Assembly: GCA_948099385.1 (NCBI GenBank)
Contig: CANUEZ040000164.1
Coordinates: 4,478,501-4,542,500 of the forward strand
Direction of reading: 5' to 3'
Length of the DNA stretch: 64,000 nucleotides
DNA from: Fasciola hepatica
Lineage: Eukaryota; Platyhelminthes; Trematoda; Plagiorchiida; Fasciolidae
The translations under genes and the position numbers were made by a program. This document shows positions 1-12,429 of this stretch, in pieces (positions within the stretch are counted from its first letter, which is position 1; every line of letters starts with the position of its first letter). The notes beneath the pieces are model-generated. The model saw only the letters and a program-made list of their open reading frames with translations. It ran no database searches and had not been told where the DNA came from.

Positions 1-3000
1 GAATTTGTGTCTAACTATTCCAAAATAACTCCCATGCGGTGTGTGCATTTGCTGGACAATCATTGAAGAGATCATTTTTGAAAGTCATTTTACCATTTTA
101 TGGAACGGCCATTGTTTTTATGCTTTTCTGACATCGAATCCGACCGTTATTGTCCATGACAAGCTTTGACTTACTTTGAGCCTATCCAATATGAGCAGTT
201 AAATATAACTATGACAACACAAAAATATTTCACCAGAAATTTGACCTCAATCTGCCTTTCGGTCATAACATATCCATAAAAAGAAGCACGTGCTCTAAAT
301 TACGTGAGCGTACTACATCTACTCTCTTGTGATTTCGTGAAGAACTCGACGGTACACGTCGAACGGGGTAGCGAACAGATGGTTTTCATTTGGTATAGTG
401 ACCAGTGTGTGGAGACTTCACAAGTGCGTACAGAAACAATGTCAGAACCATTGGACGGGAGGAACTGACCAATATCAGATAAAAGGCTCACATTCCTTCA
501 CACTGAAATCACATTGCTCGCCGTTTACAATTTCAGTTCCGCGTTCACACAGGCCTAAGCTCTGTTCCCTTTCCATTTATTTCAACTTATTCATTTATGA
601 ATAATCATTGAAACTTCTATCGGGAATATTCGTGGCAATCAGGATTATTACTTTGCCGAGCCTCTTTCAAGTGGGCTGGGGCAGATTCCACCAGGAGACC
701 ACACATTTCAGTCCTCCAGATTTTCATGGCCACTTTCATAATGAGTTCACGCTGAAGGACTTAGAATTAATTCTGATAGAATGTGTGCGTAAGCTATGTG
801 ATGTAAGATCACCAGAGGTGTTCTGATCGTTAGCCCTGTTGTAATTGCTCATCATTGTCAATGAGGGCGTAAGATCACATCCCATGGACTTAACACGTGA
901 CGTCCAACAAATTCTGCCTTTCTGCTCTGTTGGTGAACTGCACGTCAAGGCGACAGATTGTTTCTGATTGCATGTTTTGCATTCAGTTATTCCAAATTTC
1001 CCCTGGTCAATAAGAATTGATGTGTGATGAAGCCGGTCCTCTTGTGTTTGAATCTTCCTAAAGCCATGTCCAGCCGGGATTAACTAAAACAGTTTAGACG
1101 CTTGAAATTTGTCTGTCTTACCTCGCCAAAAAACTCAAACGAGAAAATGGGAGCAGTTAGTAGCTGCATTGGATGAAAGATGCATTCGATAACCTTTCTG
1201 AGGAAAGCGTTTTATTCGCAAACCATAGCTAGATCGCCCATTGACGGTCTTATCAAGGGCGATCACATTTTTGTCACTCTAACAAGCTGAAACAATTAAA
1301 AACCTAAGGAACACTCTGCAACATTCGGAATACGCCCAAGGTTTGTAAGTTTTGTTCTGGCAACCACTATTAGGATTTGGGGCACTCCAATGTTTTACAC
1401 TTCGGTAAAAGAATACTTTTCTAAACCAGCCGAGTTTTGACAGAAATGACAGATGTCCCTAATGAATACAAGCTCTGTTCGATGAATTCCGGTGCTGCCC
1501 TTTTTCGTCAAAATTGTCCAAAGCCACCATTTCAGGGTTAAAAAGACGCACAATAAATTTCTCATAAAGGTTGGCCTCTAACCTTATTCAACTGGTAATA
1601 ATCAAGCGTCGAATCAGAGCCTTTTTGAAGAAATGCAAATGAATCGCACTTTTTTGATGTACGGGAAAAATGGTTCTATGGTCTTATACACACCAGGGTT
1701 TGCGCACTTGATTTTGCGAGTTTTAATATGTATCATAGACACAGTGAGGCATCAGTTGGTCGGATAAAGTTTGGCAAAAAGACAACGCTGTTCAAGAGAG
1801 AACGTGAGAAAAATTGTGCTGAAGTTTCGTCAGAGGCACTTCTGCTGGTAGGATACTCCGTGTGCGCATTACTACCGACTGGGATGAAAAACCCCGAAAC
1901 CTGTCATGAGCTTCTGAGAAACTTAGTTCATTCATTCACAGATACTGCCTACATCAAAACCAATGGGATTATTCATTAGAATTTGATCTGATTAGCTGAA
2001 AGCAATATTACATGATGCAGTTGGCACCCTTTTTGCACCTTCAAATGTATGTTGCAAACATCGAGTTTGATATCTCAAGGACTCAAAATCCTGAGTCGTT
2101 GTTAGTGTAATATATGCACGTCTATCAGGCGGGACTAATACGACTCTCTTCGAAAATATACTAGCGTTTTGATACGATCAAACAACGGTGAGTAAACCTT
2201 TTAGAGATTAGATCCATGGATAATTTTATATAGTCCGGAAGCAGGCAAAACTAAGCTGTCCAAGACGGAGACGATGGCAATGGTCTCAAAGTGGTAGAAA
2301 GATACGAAGTTGATCAGTATAATTAGGAACAATCACGCGGGAAGCCTTTAAGAGTGATAGACTCACATTTACCCGGTGCTGGGAAATGTTTGCCTGCAGC
2401 CATGTTTCTACCCCCGAGGAGTTTTTCTTTCCTCATGAATGAATGAGACGAAACAAATAACCACAATTTACAGAACACAGACCATCCACGAATCATCCAC
2501 ATGCACAGATGCTAGCAAGGCAAATCGATGGACATATGGTGCGGGAGCTAATTACTTGTGTCCGTGGTTATCTAGATAAGTACAGTATTTTAGTCGGAGA
2601 AAAAAAACATATATGTGGCAAACGGTTTACGGAGAAAGTATAACACACATTGAAAACACCCTCAAACGACGAATTAATGGGCGTTGTCGGAAGAGACAAA
2701 AGCATGTTGAGACAAGTCGAAGTTGCGGCCATTCATCAAATGCGATCATTTAGCGCTCACTCTGACGCGGAACACGGAGCAATAAGCACACTGAGGAACA
2801 ACAATTGCTTCGTCCTCCTGCCGACTAATAAATGATGCATGACGCTCGTCATGGACAACATGGATATATCTAGAACACACTGAATCTTCGAAACGACACT
2901 ACCACCCACCACTTTGTCAAAATAATTGAACCAATAAACTGGATATCACAAATAGCGCAACTCTGAGGAAGTCACAAGATATGCAGCGCATTAGGGACAC

Positions 3001-3350
3001 ACTTCCCAAGCTTCTACGACGGCGTTCATCGACTAGATGTACTAGAAAAGACCCTACAGTGCCATCAGCGTGTATTATCACTGGGCCTTATTACAAAGAC
3101 CGCACATTTGCCTGTGCAGCGGAAGTGTGCCGGATGTAGCGCTAGCGGTTGCCGCTTGATCGAGTGCGAATACTTACCGAAACGCAGCCTCCTTCGTGTC
3201 CTGAATGTGTTTTTGGTAGAGATGTGAGTTTTAGTAATGATGTCGAGAGAGGAGGGTTGAGCAGAAAATCAACCAGTAGTTGTGAAATCATGAAAATGCT
3301 ACATGGCTGCAGTGGAGGATTAATCTTAGTGTTAGAACCAGAGCAATAGA
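1..3350. other. No supported gene; unassigned DNA
   Basis: I see no coding exon, RNA gene or recognisable mobile-element domain in this stretch. Open frames are short (under about 85 codons), lack family motifs and have no convincing splice-site pairs. It may hold long-decayed transposon sequence or distal LTR sequence of the gypsy remnant that follows, but nothing supports a specific call. Confidence 0.5.
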
Positions 3351-3529
3351 GGGGAATAAAGAACCGTAAACAGGTTCACAGTGCTATGAAAGGAAGAAGG
3401 CAGTATCCACAAAACAAACAGCTTTATTGATTGCTCGGTCCTGGATAATACTCTGTGAAGGCGGCGCACCCTTGAAGCTTGTGTCCGAGTGGTCCATCGA
3501 TTGCCTTACTGGGTTTAGTGTGATCAGCG

Positions 3530-4570
3530 TACAGAAAGCCGGTACCGTAGGTGCAGGTACTGAATAGCCGGATGAAGCGAAATCAGATGTAATAGATTGG
3601 TGTATAAATGTTGGTTTGAGTCGGTTATCGGTAACCGTATCTTTTCTATCTCAGCGATAGATGACGAATGTTTAATCGAGGCTGCAAAGGATCCTGTGGT
3701 GGCCCGGATATGCAGGTTTTGGAGGAACTCGTGCTTCTGTCCCAAGGAATGGTACCCAGAGTCTCGGAGGTTTAGGGTACACTTACCGTCATGTTTACTT
3801 CGCATGCCATAGAGAGACAATTTACGCATCAGGTACGTCAACGTGGCAGCCTAATTGGCGTGGTGAACAGTTACGATATACGTATGAGATGCCAGGTCAC
3901 TAGGACGCCGAAGAGGGCAATCTAATGTGATTTTGACTGACTTGTTTTTCAGATCGTCCTTGAGAGCCCCACGGTAACCTAGGCATATTAGCGGTAATGA
4001 CACTCATTACCCTAGGTTTCTGTGAGCCGGCCACCAACGATATTAGTGGAGACCTTATATCTGGATGGGGTAAACTATGTGAGATTTGGACAACCTATTG
4101 CTTGACTGGCCTTCGGTCAATGGAACAGGAACCGACTGGAGCGGCAGTGATGAGGCAGTATGGAGTTGCTCTACCTCAGGATCATCTGACTTTGTGGATG
4201 CGATTGCTTCGAGGCTAATCAGGCCCGAAGTGAAGAGCTCCCGGTTGTGAATGCCAGATAGAGCGTTTTCAACGAAATTATCGGCACCTCATTCATGCTG
4301 TATGTCACTCCTGAACAGAGTGATGTATTCCGGATGTCTAGACTCTCTGATTGATTATATCTACAAGGTGGCGCATACTGAATGAATGAGCGATTTATGG
4401 TCGGTGTAGACTGTTGATTCGCTTCTTTCTAATGTGTACCTAAAGAGGCGAATTGATAGGGGAATAGCGAGGAGTTCGCAGCCGAATGAGGTATAGCTGG
4501 CCAAATGTTAGCTAATACTACTGCTGAATCTCGACCATGGCTTTTTTTGGCGCGTCGGTCAACAAAGCGA
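3530..4570 (-). mobile_element. Ty3/gypsy LTR retrotransposon pol remnant (RNase H and pol C-terminus)
   Basis: Reading the minus strand from about 4560 down gives an RNase H segment with the family signature: a CELLAI-type helix, then YTDHKSLIH (YTDH at 4397-4408), then a degraded stretch ending GADNFVENALSGIH, equivalent to the gypsy 'DNvvADALSR' motif. A spacer-like segment (LEAIASTKSDDPEVEQL) follows, as in trematode gypsy pol. At about 3760-3550 the pol C-terminus is visible (TFVIYR, then DRKDTVTDNRLKP). The integrase core that should lie between these parts is largely missing or eroded, and several stops and frameshifts interrupt the reading. An AATAAA further along the same strand, near 3430, could belong to a 3' LTR. 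This is a dead pseudogene. The class call is firm; exact ends are not. Confidence 0.8.
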
Positions 4571-5924
4571 TGGGAGCCGTTTAGTTGAGATATCACGATG
4601 AGGCAATAGAGATAGGTTCAGTATTCTAATGGTTATGTATAGCTCCTTTTTCCAGCCACTATAGCTTCTCATGTTTGTTCCCACGTGGGAAGGGTGGGAA
4701 AAATTTGATCACAAAATAAAAACTAATCACGGCATTCAGTTCAATAGCCTTCATAATTTAGAATATTTGATTTGCCAAAAAAAAATCCTGTTTGCATCAA
4801 CGCCAATGTCGTTCCCAAAGTCATTTTAGTGTGCTTCGGTAAACCCTTGTATTTTTACCGCTATAAAAATTAAAAGAGCTAAGTAATCCTTTGGTTTTTT
4901 TCACTTTCGATATAGGACAGTAACAGATATTGGCAAAGACCTGTAAGTTTTATTTTTTGGATGGAGTTTATTCGAGAATTTGGCGGTGTCCAAAAAACAG
5001 GTCATGTATTAGTCTCATCAGCTGATTGAAATCACGAAGCTTGTCATTTTGGTTATGAGTTCAGTTGTGATATCATAACGAAGAAGGTAAGACGGGTGAA
5101 GAACGCCTGTATTTGAATAGCCAAACAAATTCAGTCGGTAATATACTCTGTTTTCCAGACCACGATACAGCATCATCGGTCCTCTGGCTTCCTGAGTATT
5201 TCAATATCTTTTTGACCGGGCTGGTTATTTTGGTGGCCATTTCCGTTTGGTTGGTCCGATTGATTTGGTAGATGACTAAATCAGTAGCCACTTGTTTGCG
5301 TTATCGTCCCAATCACCTCGGATCCCACTGAATTCCACAGGCGACTCCACACGTGTCTTTTCGTCCGTTTCGGGACGCTTTTCACATATCCATCATCCTT
5401 TCTGTGGTCTGCGGTTGTCGACTGATTCGCTCGATCCGTTTGATATTCGTCTTGTTTTGTTGAAGCAGCTTTCACCGCTTCGATGATTGCTTAGTTTGTG
5501 ATGCTCCTTGGAAGCTCAGAAGACCAAAATATTATGCTAACAAACATTATTGGTTTTGTGTTAGAATAAATGAAGGTTGGCCTTTTTGGTGGGTTTCAAT
5601 CAGAAGCCTTTGGAATAAAGGGGAGATATTCAACGCGATGTCCGGGAGTTTCCTCGAACTCAAAGGAGAGATTTCACCCGAGTTGGTTTTATCTCTTCAG
5701 AAATATACCCCATGCTTTGTTGCACCAGAAGTTTTTAAATATGGTCATGTGAAGCGAATTATTGTCAGTCTTGTGAAGGTACGCTGAACTCCGTAACCCA
5801 ATTCAAACGATTGTCATCCAATACCCGAAAGTAAATGTCATTCGTGATCATTTCATGGCCTATGTATAGAGATGTCACTGATCTACTTGTGCACTGAATA
5901 CTGCAGTCTGAATTGGGAAACGTC

Positions 5925-6290
5925 TTCGGGCAGAAGATATGGTATGCCGTTTGTACGAAGCTGAGGTTCGTCATGTTTTACTCAAGAGTCACCAGACCTG
6001 ACGACTCCGCTTTGAGGATGCTCAGATTCTGTCTGTGTTCGATAACGGATTCCTCCAAAGCAAGAATAGAGTCTGGCGGCAAAATCGAGTCAGTAATGAC
6101 TAGGTGCCCTATCTTATGTTAGACATGGATAGCGGCACTTCTAACGAAGTGAACTATCCACACTGTATCCGGAAGCTGGGCTGGTTTGCGCATGCCAGCC
6201 CTACGTCTGCCTTTCCAATGATGTTGAATGCTAATTTGGTTGAGACTATAAATATCATATTTCAGTCCACGAGGTTACTTTCTGATTGTG
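5925..6290 (+). mobile_element. RTE-type non-LTR retrotransposon, RT C-terminal remnant
   Basis: One plus-strand frame reads through the conserved tail of trematode RTE/SR2-type reverse transcriptases. It shows YEAEVRHVLLKSHQT, a stop, RLRFEDAQILSVFDNGFLQ, then VWRQNRVSND. These match the family blocks 'aVRsVLLYGsETWpLR.ED..rLsVFdhrcLRsIA' and 'W..RVSNdeV'. The following block (CIRKLGWFAHA) corresponds to the family's 'LRWLGHvlRM'. At least two in-frame stops make it inactive. No endonuclease or RT palm could be recognised upstream, so the copy is 5'-truncated or too decayed. Confidence 0.75.
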
Positions 6291-6299
6291 AGTGATATT

Positions 6300-8440
6300 T
6301 TCCCATCTACAAAAGACTGGGGTTTGTCTGCTCATATACCAAGGAATGCGGACCAGAAATATGGGAAATTATTTCCCGATGAGCTGTTATACGTTTTGAA
6401 GAGAACCACAGTACGCAAATTTGCATACCCAAGTGGGGTGTGAATCGATCATGGGAACGTGAATGACGCGGTTGTAAACGTATTTTCCTCATTGGTACAA
6501 TAATCCGTATTGCCCCTGACGAAATTTCCTCTCCCACAGCATAATGTTAGATAGCACGGAACCGGATGAGACTTATTAAATAGTTCAGCTTGTTCAGTAA
6601 ATTCTTAGTTATCCGTCTTCTAACAAACTCGTTAAATTTGATTCGTCTCTTGACCTATGGAATCCATCTTTTATTTGCTCGTTCCTCTTTTCTCTTCGGT
6701 TTGATACTGGAAAAAAAGATTTTGTGCAATGGCGACGTTCAAAATTAGTGTAACGAAGTTTGTATTACATGGTATGCAATACTCATCAACAAAGAACCGG
6801 AGAAAGACCGATCATCAGAATTTTTGCCGGCGAGGTTATTTGTTGTGGTATGCAAGAGGGATCTCGAAATAATTAAATGTGCCGAGCTAAAATTGTATAT
6901 TTGCCATAGATTGCTTTCATTGGTAACTGTAAGCCCGGAATTCCCCGCCCTCAAGTACTGATCTGCCCAGTGTCTTTAATTGACTGATCCACACATTGGA
7001 CGTTGTTATGTTGGACGTTTGATTCTTGCATTTGTCTATCGTTACCTAGGGTCATTTTTGGCATTGACATTCGTGCCACTCTCGCTCACTTGATTTGCGA
7101 GCAGTTGTTTATTTTGTTCTGATTGGGCTGGTTCTTATCTGTGGAGTTGCCGACATTGAGGACTATGGTGTTTTTGTGTGACCTTCGTGAATATATTTTC
7201 ATGAATACTGTACCTGGAGACACATGAATGTTTGTGTTTTTTATAGTTTTCGTGCCAAGAAATCGGTTTTCAACAGGCGAAGCACGATGAGCTTCCCAGT
7301 TGAGAACTATCTAGAAAAGAATCCGCAGTTTTATATGTGATTTGAGTTTCACTAAAAGTAACCGATTATTTATGTGGTGATCTCTCTAATTTACTTTTCT
7401 GGTAAAACCTGATAAATTATTTCAAGATGAACTGAATTCATGCCTAGAGGTATGATGCCACTGAACTTATGTTCAGCTTTTATTCGTGTTGATATGACTT
7501 TTTGCAGGATTTCGTACCGGAATGAGAAATTCACAGTAGGAGCGTCGTCATTTTCATTGCATATTCCAACAGTATTATTTTGACCCTGTGACAGTTCTAA
7601 CGGAAAGAAGCCTCACTTCTTGTACTCCATTACACGTAATCGAATTCAACAATATCTTTCGATTACTGGTGAATTTTGGACTCCACTTTGATTGCATGAA
7701 TAAAACTAATTCAATAATTTCGCCCCCAGATGCCATACTTGTTTCAATGAACACCTATATTTTATCACTCATCTGATAGATGGTCGCGACATACACTATG
7801 GTAGCAGTCATTTGATTGATGTGACCAGTTATTTCAAAGCAAGGCTGGTACAAATGCTTAGGTCTGGGAGTCCTCCTTCGGCAATTGAATGTAAAAAAAA
7901 TATACTGTTCATGTTGCTGACTTCTGGTGACTCAGCTTAAATGACGTATTTCAATGAAGGTGAGTTTTACGAAATTGCAAAAGATTGGGTGCTCAGCTGC
8001 CCGATATGGATTTCTGATTTCCTACAGACACTTCTTTGTACGGTAAACTGTGCGACAAAAACTTCGTCACCGAAATAGCATTTTACCCGAAAAAGCGTTC
8101 GCTTTTTGACAATGTTCGACGCTCAAAGCAAGTGGTTGCAGGATTATGGTTTTACTGAGTTCTGTTCGTTTTATTATACAAGTGTGATGGTTTAAATAGC
8201 AATACTGAATCGAATATTTCTATCTTAAGTGTGCTGTCTAAAGGCTTCATTCCCAGAAATCAACAAAATAATGCCTAAATTGTGTTTTTGAAAAAGGGAT
8301 TCGTTAAGCTATTAGCTTCACCAACATCGTTCAGTCACGAAAGAAAATCCACTTACTTTTCTCAGTGGACGGGACAGCTTCTGAACTATCATTCATCCAG
8401 TTTTGTAAAATGGGGAAAACATACTTCAGTGAGGATGTGA
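6300..8440. other. No supported gene; unassigned DNA
   Basis: Only short, motif-free open frames on both strands. The first few hundred bases may be the decayed 3' tail of the RTE remnant just upstream. I see no tRNA, no convincing exon and no recognisable transposon domain. Confidence 0.5.
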
Positions 8441-8448
8441 CAACACCA

Positions 8449-9143
8449 TCCGGCTCGCGAAGTTGGACATTTGGTTTACTGCTCTTAAATAAACTGAATA
8501 AAGTGGAGGGAGAGTGCATGAATGCATAGACAAATTTTCAGAATTACACAGTGATTCAAAGTTAATTTATCAGTTACCCTTTCTATCTTCCAGGATGATG
8601 ACACATGGTCCCAAGCATGGGATTTTCGAGTAGGTAGTGTGTCGTTCGCACAGTGATTCTTTCAAAAGGCATGTTCAAGTAAAGGGATGATTGGGCAGGA
8701 GCACCGAGTACTCATACCTAATGAACGGCAAATCAGTCAAAACCGGTCGTGTGCTTGCGGGAAAGCTTTGTCCTGATATCCGAGTAGAACACCATACTAC
8801 TCAAACTGGACATCGGAATATAAAAGTACACGTTTATTTTCCATTATAATATTGAACACTGTTAGAATTAGATAAAGATGTACGTGCTCAGAGGGAATCA
8901 TCATTTGATGGAATGTTCTCATGGGCACAAAGTTAGTCGTATTCCGAAATGTTTGCCATATTGTCAACATTCAGACAACTAATCACCGTTGAACAGACCG
9001 GTGTGTTTTAGAATCAGTAGGTTATTTGGAGAACAAGCACCACCTAACGGTTTGATGTTCGGATAAGGGAGTAATATCTGGTGGACGGAGTCATGGTTGT
9101 ATTACTGAACGGCTGTCACTCGTATGCTGTTTAGATTTATTAC
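8449..9143 (+). repeat. SINE-like dispersed repeat, copy 1 (headless)
   Basis: About 700 bp is repeated at 10431-11275. The match starts at CGGCTCGCGAAGTTGGAC and ends at TTTATTACC. The last 400 bp are almost identical to copy 2; the middle differs, and copy 2 is about 150 bp longer there. This copy lacks the tRNA-like head found in front of copy 2, and a GAT microsatellite starts exactly at its 3' end. It has no coding capacity. A 5'-truncated, tRNA-headed retroposon is the most likely explanation, but the body is long for a SINE. Confidence 0.65.
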
Positions 9144-9226
9144 CATGATCATGATGATGATGATCATGATGATGATGGTAGTGATGATGGTAATGATGGA
9201 TATGATGATGGTAATGATGTTGATAT

Positions 9227-9315
<89 letters not shown>

Positions 9316-9357
9316 TCGATAATGTTGATGTTGATGAGGATGATGATTATGATGAAT
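9144..9357 (+). repeat. (GAT)n/(ATG)n microsatellite, imperfect flanks
   Basis: A core of uninterrupted GAT triplets (about 9225-9315) is flanked by degenerate GAT/GGT/GTT triplets. All six frames stay open and give poly-Met, poly-Asp or poly-His translations. These are composition artefacts, not genes. The tract starts at the 3' end of the SINE-like repeat. Confidence 0.9.
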
Positions 9358-10373
9358 ATATTTAAACGGGCTTGGAATCAAAATGCCGGCTAAACACATG
9401 CCGGTTGCTGACCGATCTAAGGGATGTGCAACCTCTTTTTCCCCATGCTTTCGATGAGATTTCTTGTCCTGGCTCACAAGTTAGTTTTAAGTCGAAAGAG
9501 TCATCTGACTTCGATTCCGCCTAGAACGAGCTTGTACTAACCCAGCCTAAGGAAAAAACAGCTAATCAAAGAATTTGAATTGGAAATGAGCGTCTTCCCT
9601 TAAAGGCAAGAAATGAGGTTCAGATGGCACGAATGAAAATCAGTGGACCTGGAGGAACCGTCTCAACATACGCAATTTTAAATAATGGTGCTGATTTAAG
9701 TCTGATAGAGCAATGTCTGATGGAACAAGTTGGCCTGTCTTAGATGTCTTCCTGTGTGACTGTCATCCAAGCCAGTGTAAAACAAGAGGAATTACACTTT
9801 GATTCGTACGAAATTCCGATTGCAGACATACTGAATCAAGGTCCGATGAACACAGAAAATGTGCGCCCAAATGCGTGTAGACGCGTGCTTCAGTGCCAAT
9901 TCTGATTCATGCATAAATTTTAATGTGATATAAATCTGTACCAAATGCCATTGTCCTTTGTGAGAATGTACACCCCCTAAGTAACTTTTGCCTAAGGTAC
10001 TACTATCACATTCTTGGTATAAAAGCAAGTTCAAACTGTTCATTCTTACTGTGTATTTGAAATCTAAAAAGTATTTTACTTGCTCACGTCGAACATCACC
10101 TGTATTCATCTCAATATCTCACAAGGAACACTGGTTTGGTTTTTCCCATCAATATATGAAACTTCACGGTGAAATAACAAGCTACTCGAGACTGAAAATG
10201 TATTTTCAGAAGAGAACCTGAATAGTATAGACTGGAAAATCCAGTTGCATTTTCACATCTGAAAGTCCGACACCATGAGCCGGATAGAGCCGAACAGTTG
10301 TTGTGTATCACAGGAATATGATTCCTGCATCATCTGATGTTCACTTGCATTATTCACACTAGACTGGCAGTAC

Positions 10374-10436
10374 CGTGATAGCTCAGTTGGTAAACCATCT
10401 GCCTAGTAGGCGAACAGTTGCCTGTTCGTTTCCGGC
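10374..10436 (+). promoter_or_regulatory. tRNA-like internal Pol III promoter (A and B boxes)
   Basis: TAGCTCAGTTGG at 10379-10390 fits the A-box consensus exactly. TGTTCGTTTCC at 10423-10433 is a two-mismatch B box. The 32 nt between them is a normal tRNA spacing. The D-arm cannot close and the 3' acceptor half is replaced by the repeat body, so it is not a functional tRNA gene. Confidence 0.6.
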
Positions 10437-11275
10437 TCGCGAAGTTGGACATTTGGTTTACCGCTCTTATCTAAACTGAATCAAGTGGAGGGAGCATGCA
10501 TGGACAGATAGTCCAATTTTCAGAATTATACAGTGATTCAAAGTTAATTTATCGGTTACGGGATTTTGATGTGAGTAATATGGCGTTCTATCTGGATGAC
10601 AGGCCAACATTTCCCCGGAATCACATGACCTGTTTCGCGGTTATTGCCGCTCATCAGGTATGCTTACCCGACACTCTTCCATCTAACCATCTCTAAACTT
10701 GTGCATTCGTGCAGAGCTGTTTTCTCAGTTGAATCGAATGGAGCGTGCATGGACGAGTGTTTGACTTTTAGATCCACACGGTGATTTTTTCAAGGTGGCA
10801 CGGTCAAGTAAAAAGATCATTGGATAAGAATACTGGGTACTCATACCTAGTGAACGGCAAAAACAGTCAAAACCGGTCATGTGCTTGCCGGAAAGCTTTG
10901 TCCTGTTATCCGAGTAAAACACCATACTACTCAAACTGGACATCGGAATATAAAAGTTTACGTTTATTTTCCATTATAATATTGAACACTGTTAGAATTA
11001 GATAAAGATGTACGTGCTCAGAGGGAATCATCATTTGATGGAATGTTCTCATGGGCACAAAGTTAGTCGTATTCCGAAATGTTTGCCATATTGTCAACAT
11101 TCAGACAACCAATCACCGTTGAACAGACCGGTGTGTTTTAGAATCAGTAGGTTATTTGGAGAACAAGCACCACCTAACGGTTTGATGTTCGGATAAGGGA
11201 GTATTTTCTGGTGGACGGAGTCATGGTTGTATTAATGAACGGCTGTCACTCGTATGCTGTTCGGATTTATTACCC
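10374..11275 (+). repeat. SINE-like dispersed repeat, copy 2, with tRNA-like head
   Basis: A tRNA-related head (10374-10436) runs directly into the same body as the repeat at 8449-9143: CGGCTCGCGAAGTTGGAC at 10433 to TTTATTACC near 11275. The tRNA-headed 5' end, non-coding body and variable 5' ends fit a retroposed SINE-like element mobilised in trans by a LINE such as the RTE elements in this window. The last 400 bp are near-identical to copy 1 at an offset of 2130 bp. The alternative is a local direct duplication of about 2 kb. Confidence 0.6.
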
Positions 11276-11409
11276 ATTGGAGCTGAGTGAGTTACCAGTC
11301 TGGAGCAAGAACATTATTACTGCCAACTGTCGGAAGACACATCTCGGTAAAAACAATAATTTAACAGGTTAGGAAAATATTCAGTTATTTTCTTTGATGG
11401 AGGGAACAG

Positions 11410-12405
11410 CCAAGCATTTCAGACCAACCCAACCACTATCCGGCACCAATGAGAATACGGATGTCGGAGTCATCAATGACTGGCATCGAGACTTCTTGAA
11501 GATGACCCCAACCTTCTACAGTGCGCGCCTTGGTTACAGTTTGCTCCAGCACGGAGCCGTCACTCAGCTCATCGATACATTTTCTGGCAATCACGTGAGG
11601 CCTGCCGAACCGGTGTTCTATATGTGTATGGCTTCATCGTAACCTTCCGGCGGCTCAAAGACCGTGCACCACCGTATGGCTTCAGCTGGTTCCCCATCAC
11701 CGGCCGAAATCAAGTAATCGAGGAGGTAGGCGGGGGCGTTATTTGTACCTGGCGACCGTGAAATGGAAATTTCTCATGAAACCAACGAACTTTATGAGAT
11801 TTTCATCGAATTTGACTGATTGGCGAGCAGGCAGGCTCACACAAGCTTGCAACAGCCCAGCGGTCTCGCGGACGTGGTCGAATTCCCTGGATTTAGCGAT
11901 CGGAACACGTATTCCCTGTCCATTCAGTGTATTTGGTTTTTCACCTCGTTTTCGACACTGGTAAGAACAAGACATAATCGTGAACAATTTTTAGCCTTTC
12001 ACCGGGAGGTGGCGAGGTGGCAGTAAAGGCTCCGATCCAAAACAGCATTTATCGTCGGACAATTCTTTGACGATTTCATCCTTGACTTCATTTATGCGTT
12101 CGGCAGCCTCGGCCTCCAGCTCTAATTACTTAATCTTCAACCTAGCTAATTGCAGTTCATGTTGTAGCTTTGCTCTGGAGGTTGAGCTATTTGCTGAATG
12201 AGCCTCCCAGCAGTTTTTCGGCAAACCAGGCGATTCATCATTGGAAGACTGTATACTGGACGTAATTGATTCCGTTTCAGACAAATATTTGTTACTGGCT
12301 AACTGAGACTCCCACCGGTTTGCTGAATGAGCCACCTTGCGGTTTACTGAATGAGCCGCTCTGCGATTTGCTGACTGAGCCTCCCAGCAGGTTTTCGACA
12401 AACCA
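11410..12405 (-). mobile_element. BEL/Pao LTR retrotransposon Gag and protease-end remnant
   Basis: On the minus strand the order is an N-terminal segment with imperfect AHSxNR repeats (about 12400-12290), a coiled-coil-like stretch (LELEAEAAERINEVKDEIV), and the Gag core. The core includes KFVGFMRNFHF and, after a frameshift, NAPAYLLDYLISAGDGEPAE, RWCTVFEPPEGYDEAI and RFGRPHVIARKCIDEL (residues that recur in Pao Gag, DUF1759-like). The reading then jumps straight to the protease/RT junction signature IDDSDIRILIG. The middle of the polyprotein (zinc knuckles and most of the protease) is therefore deleted. Stops occur at several points. It is an inactive fragment; no LTRs were identified. Confidence 0.75.
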
Positions 12406-12429
12406 AACCGTGTTTATCCTAATTTCGTG

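Noticed and set aside
3597..3850. Sushi/CCP-like reading on the plus strand (GYTYRHVYFACHRE and following)
   Set aside because: The minus strand over the same bases reads a clear gypsy pol C-terminus, which explains the sequence better. The CCP cysteine pattern is incomplete.
9091..9477. 128-codon His-rich minus-strand frame
   Set aside because: Antisense reading of the GAT microsatellite; the non-repeat ends are unrelated flanks.
10374..10436. Functional tRNA gene
   Set aside because: A and B boxes are present, but the D stem does not pair and the 3' acceptor strand is missing.
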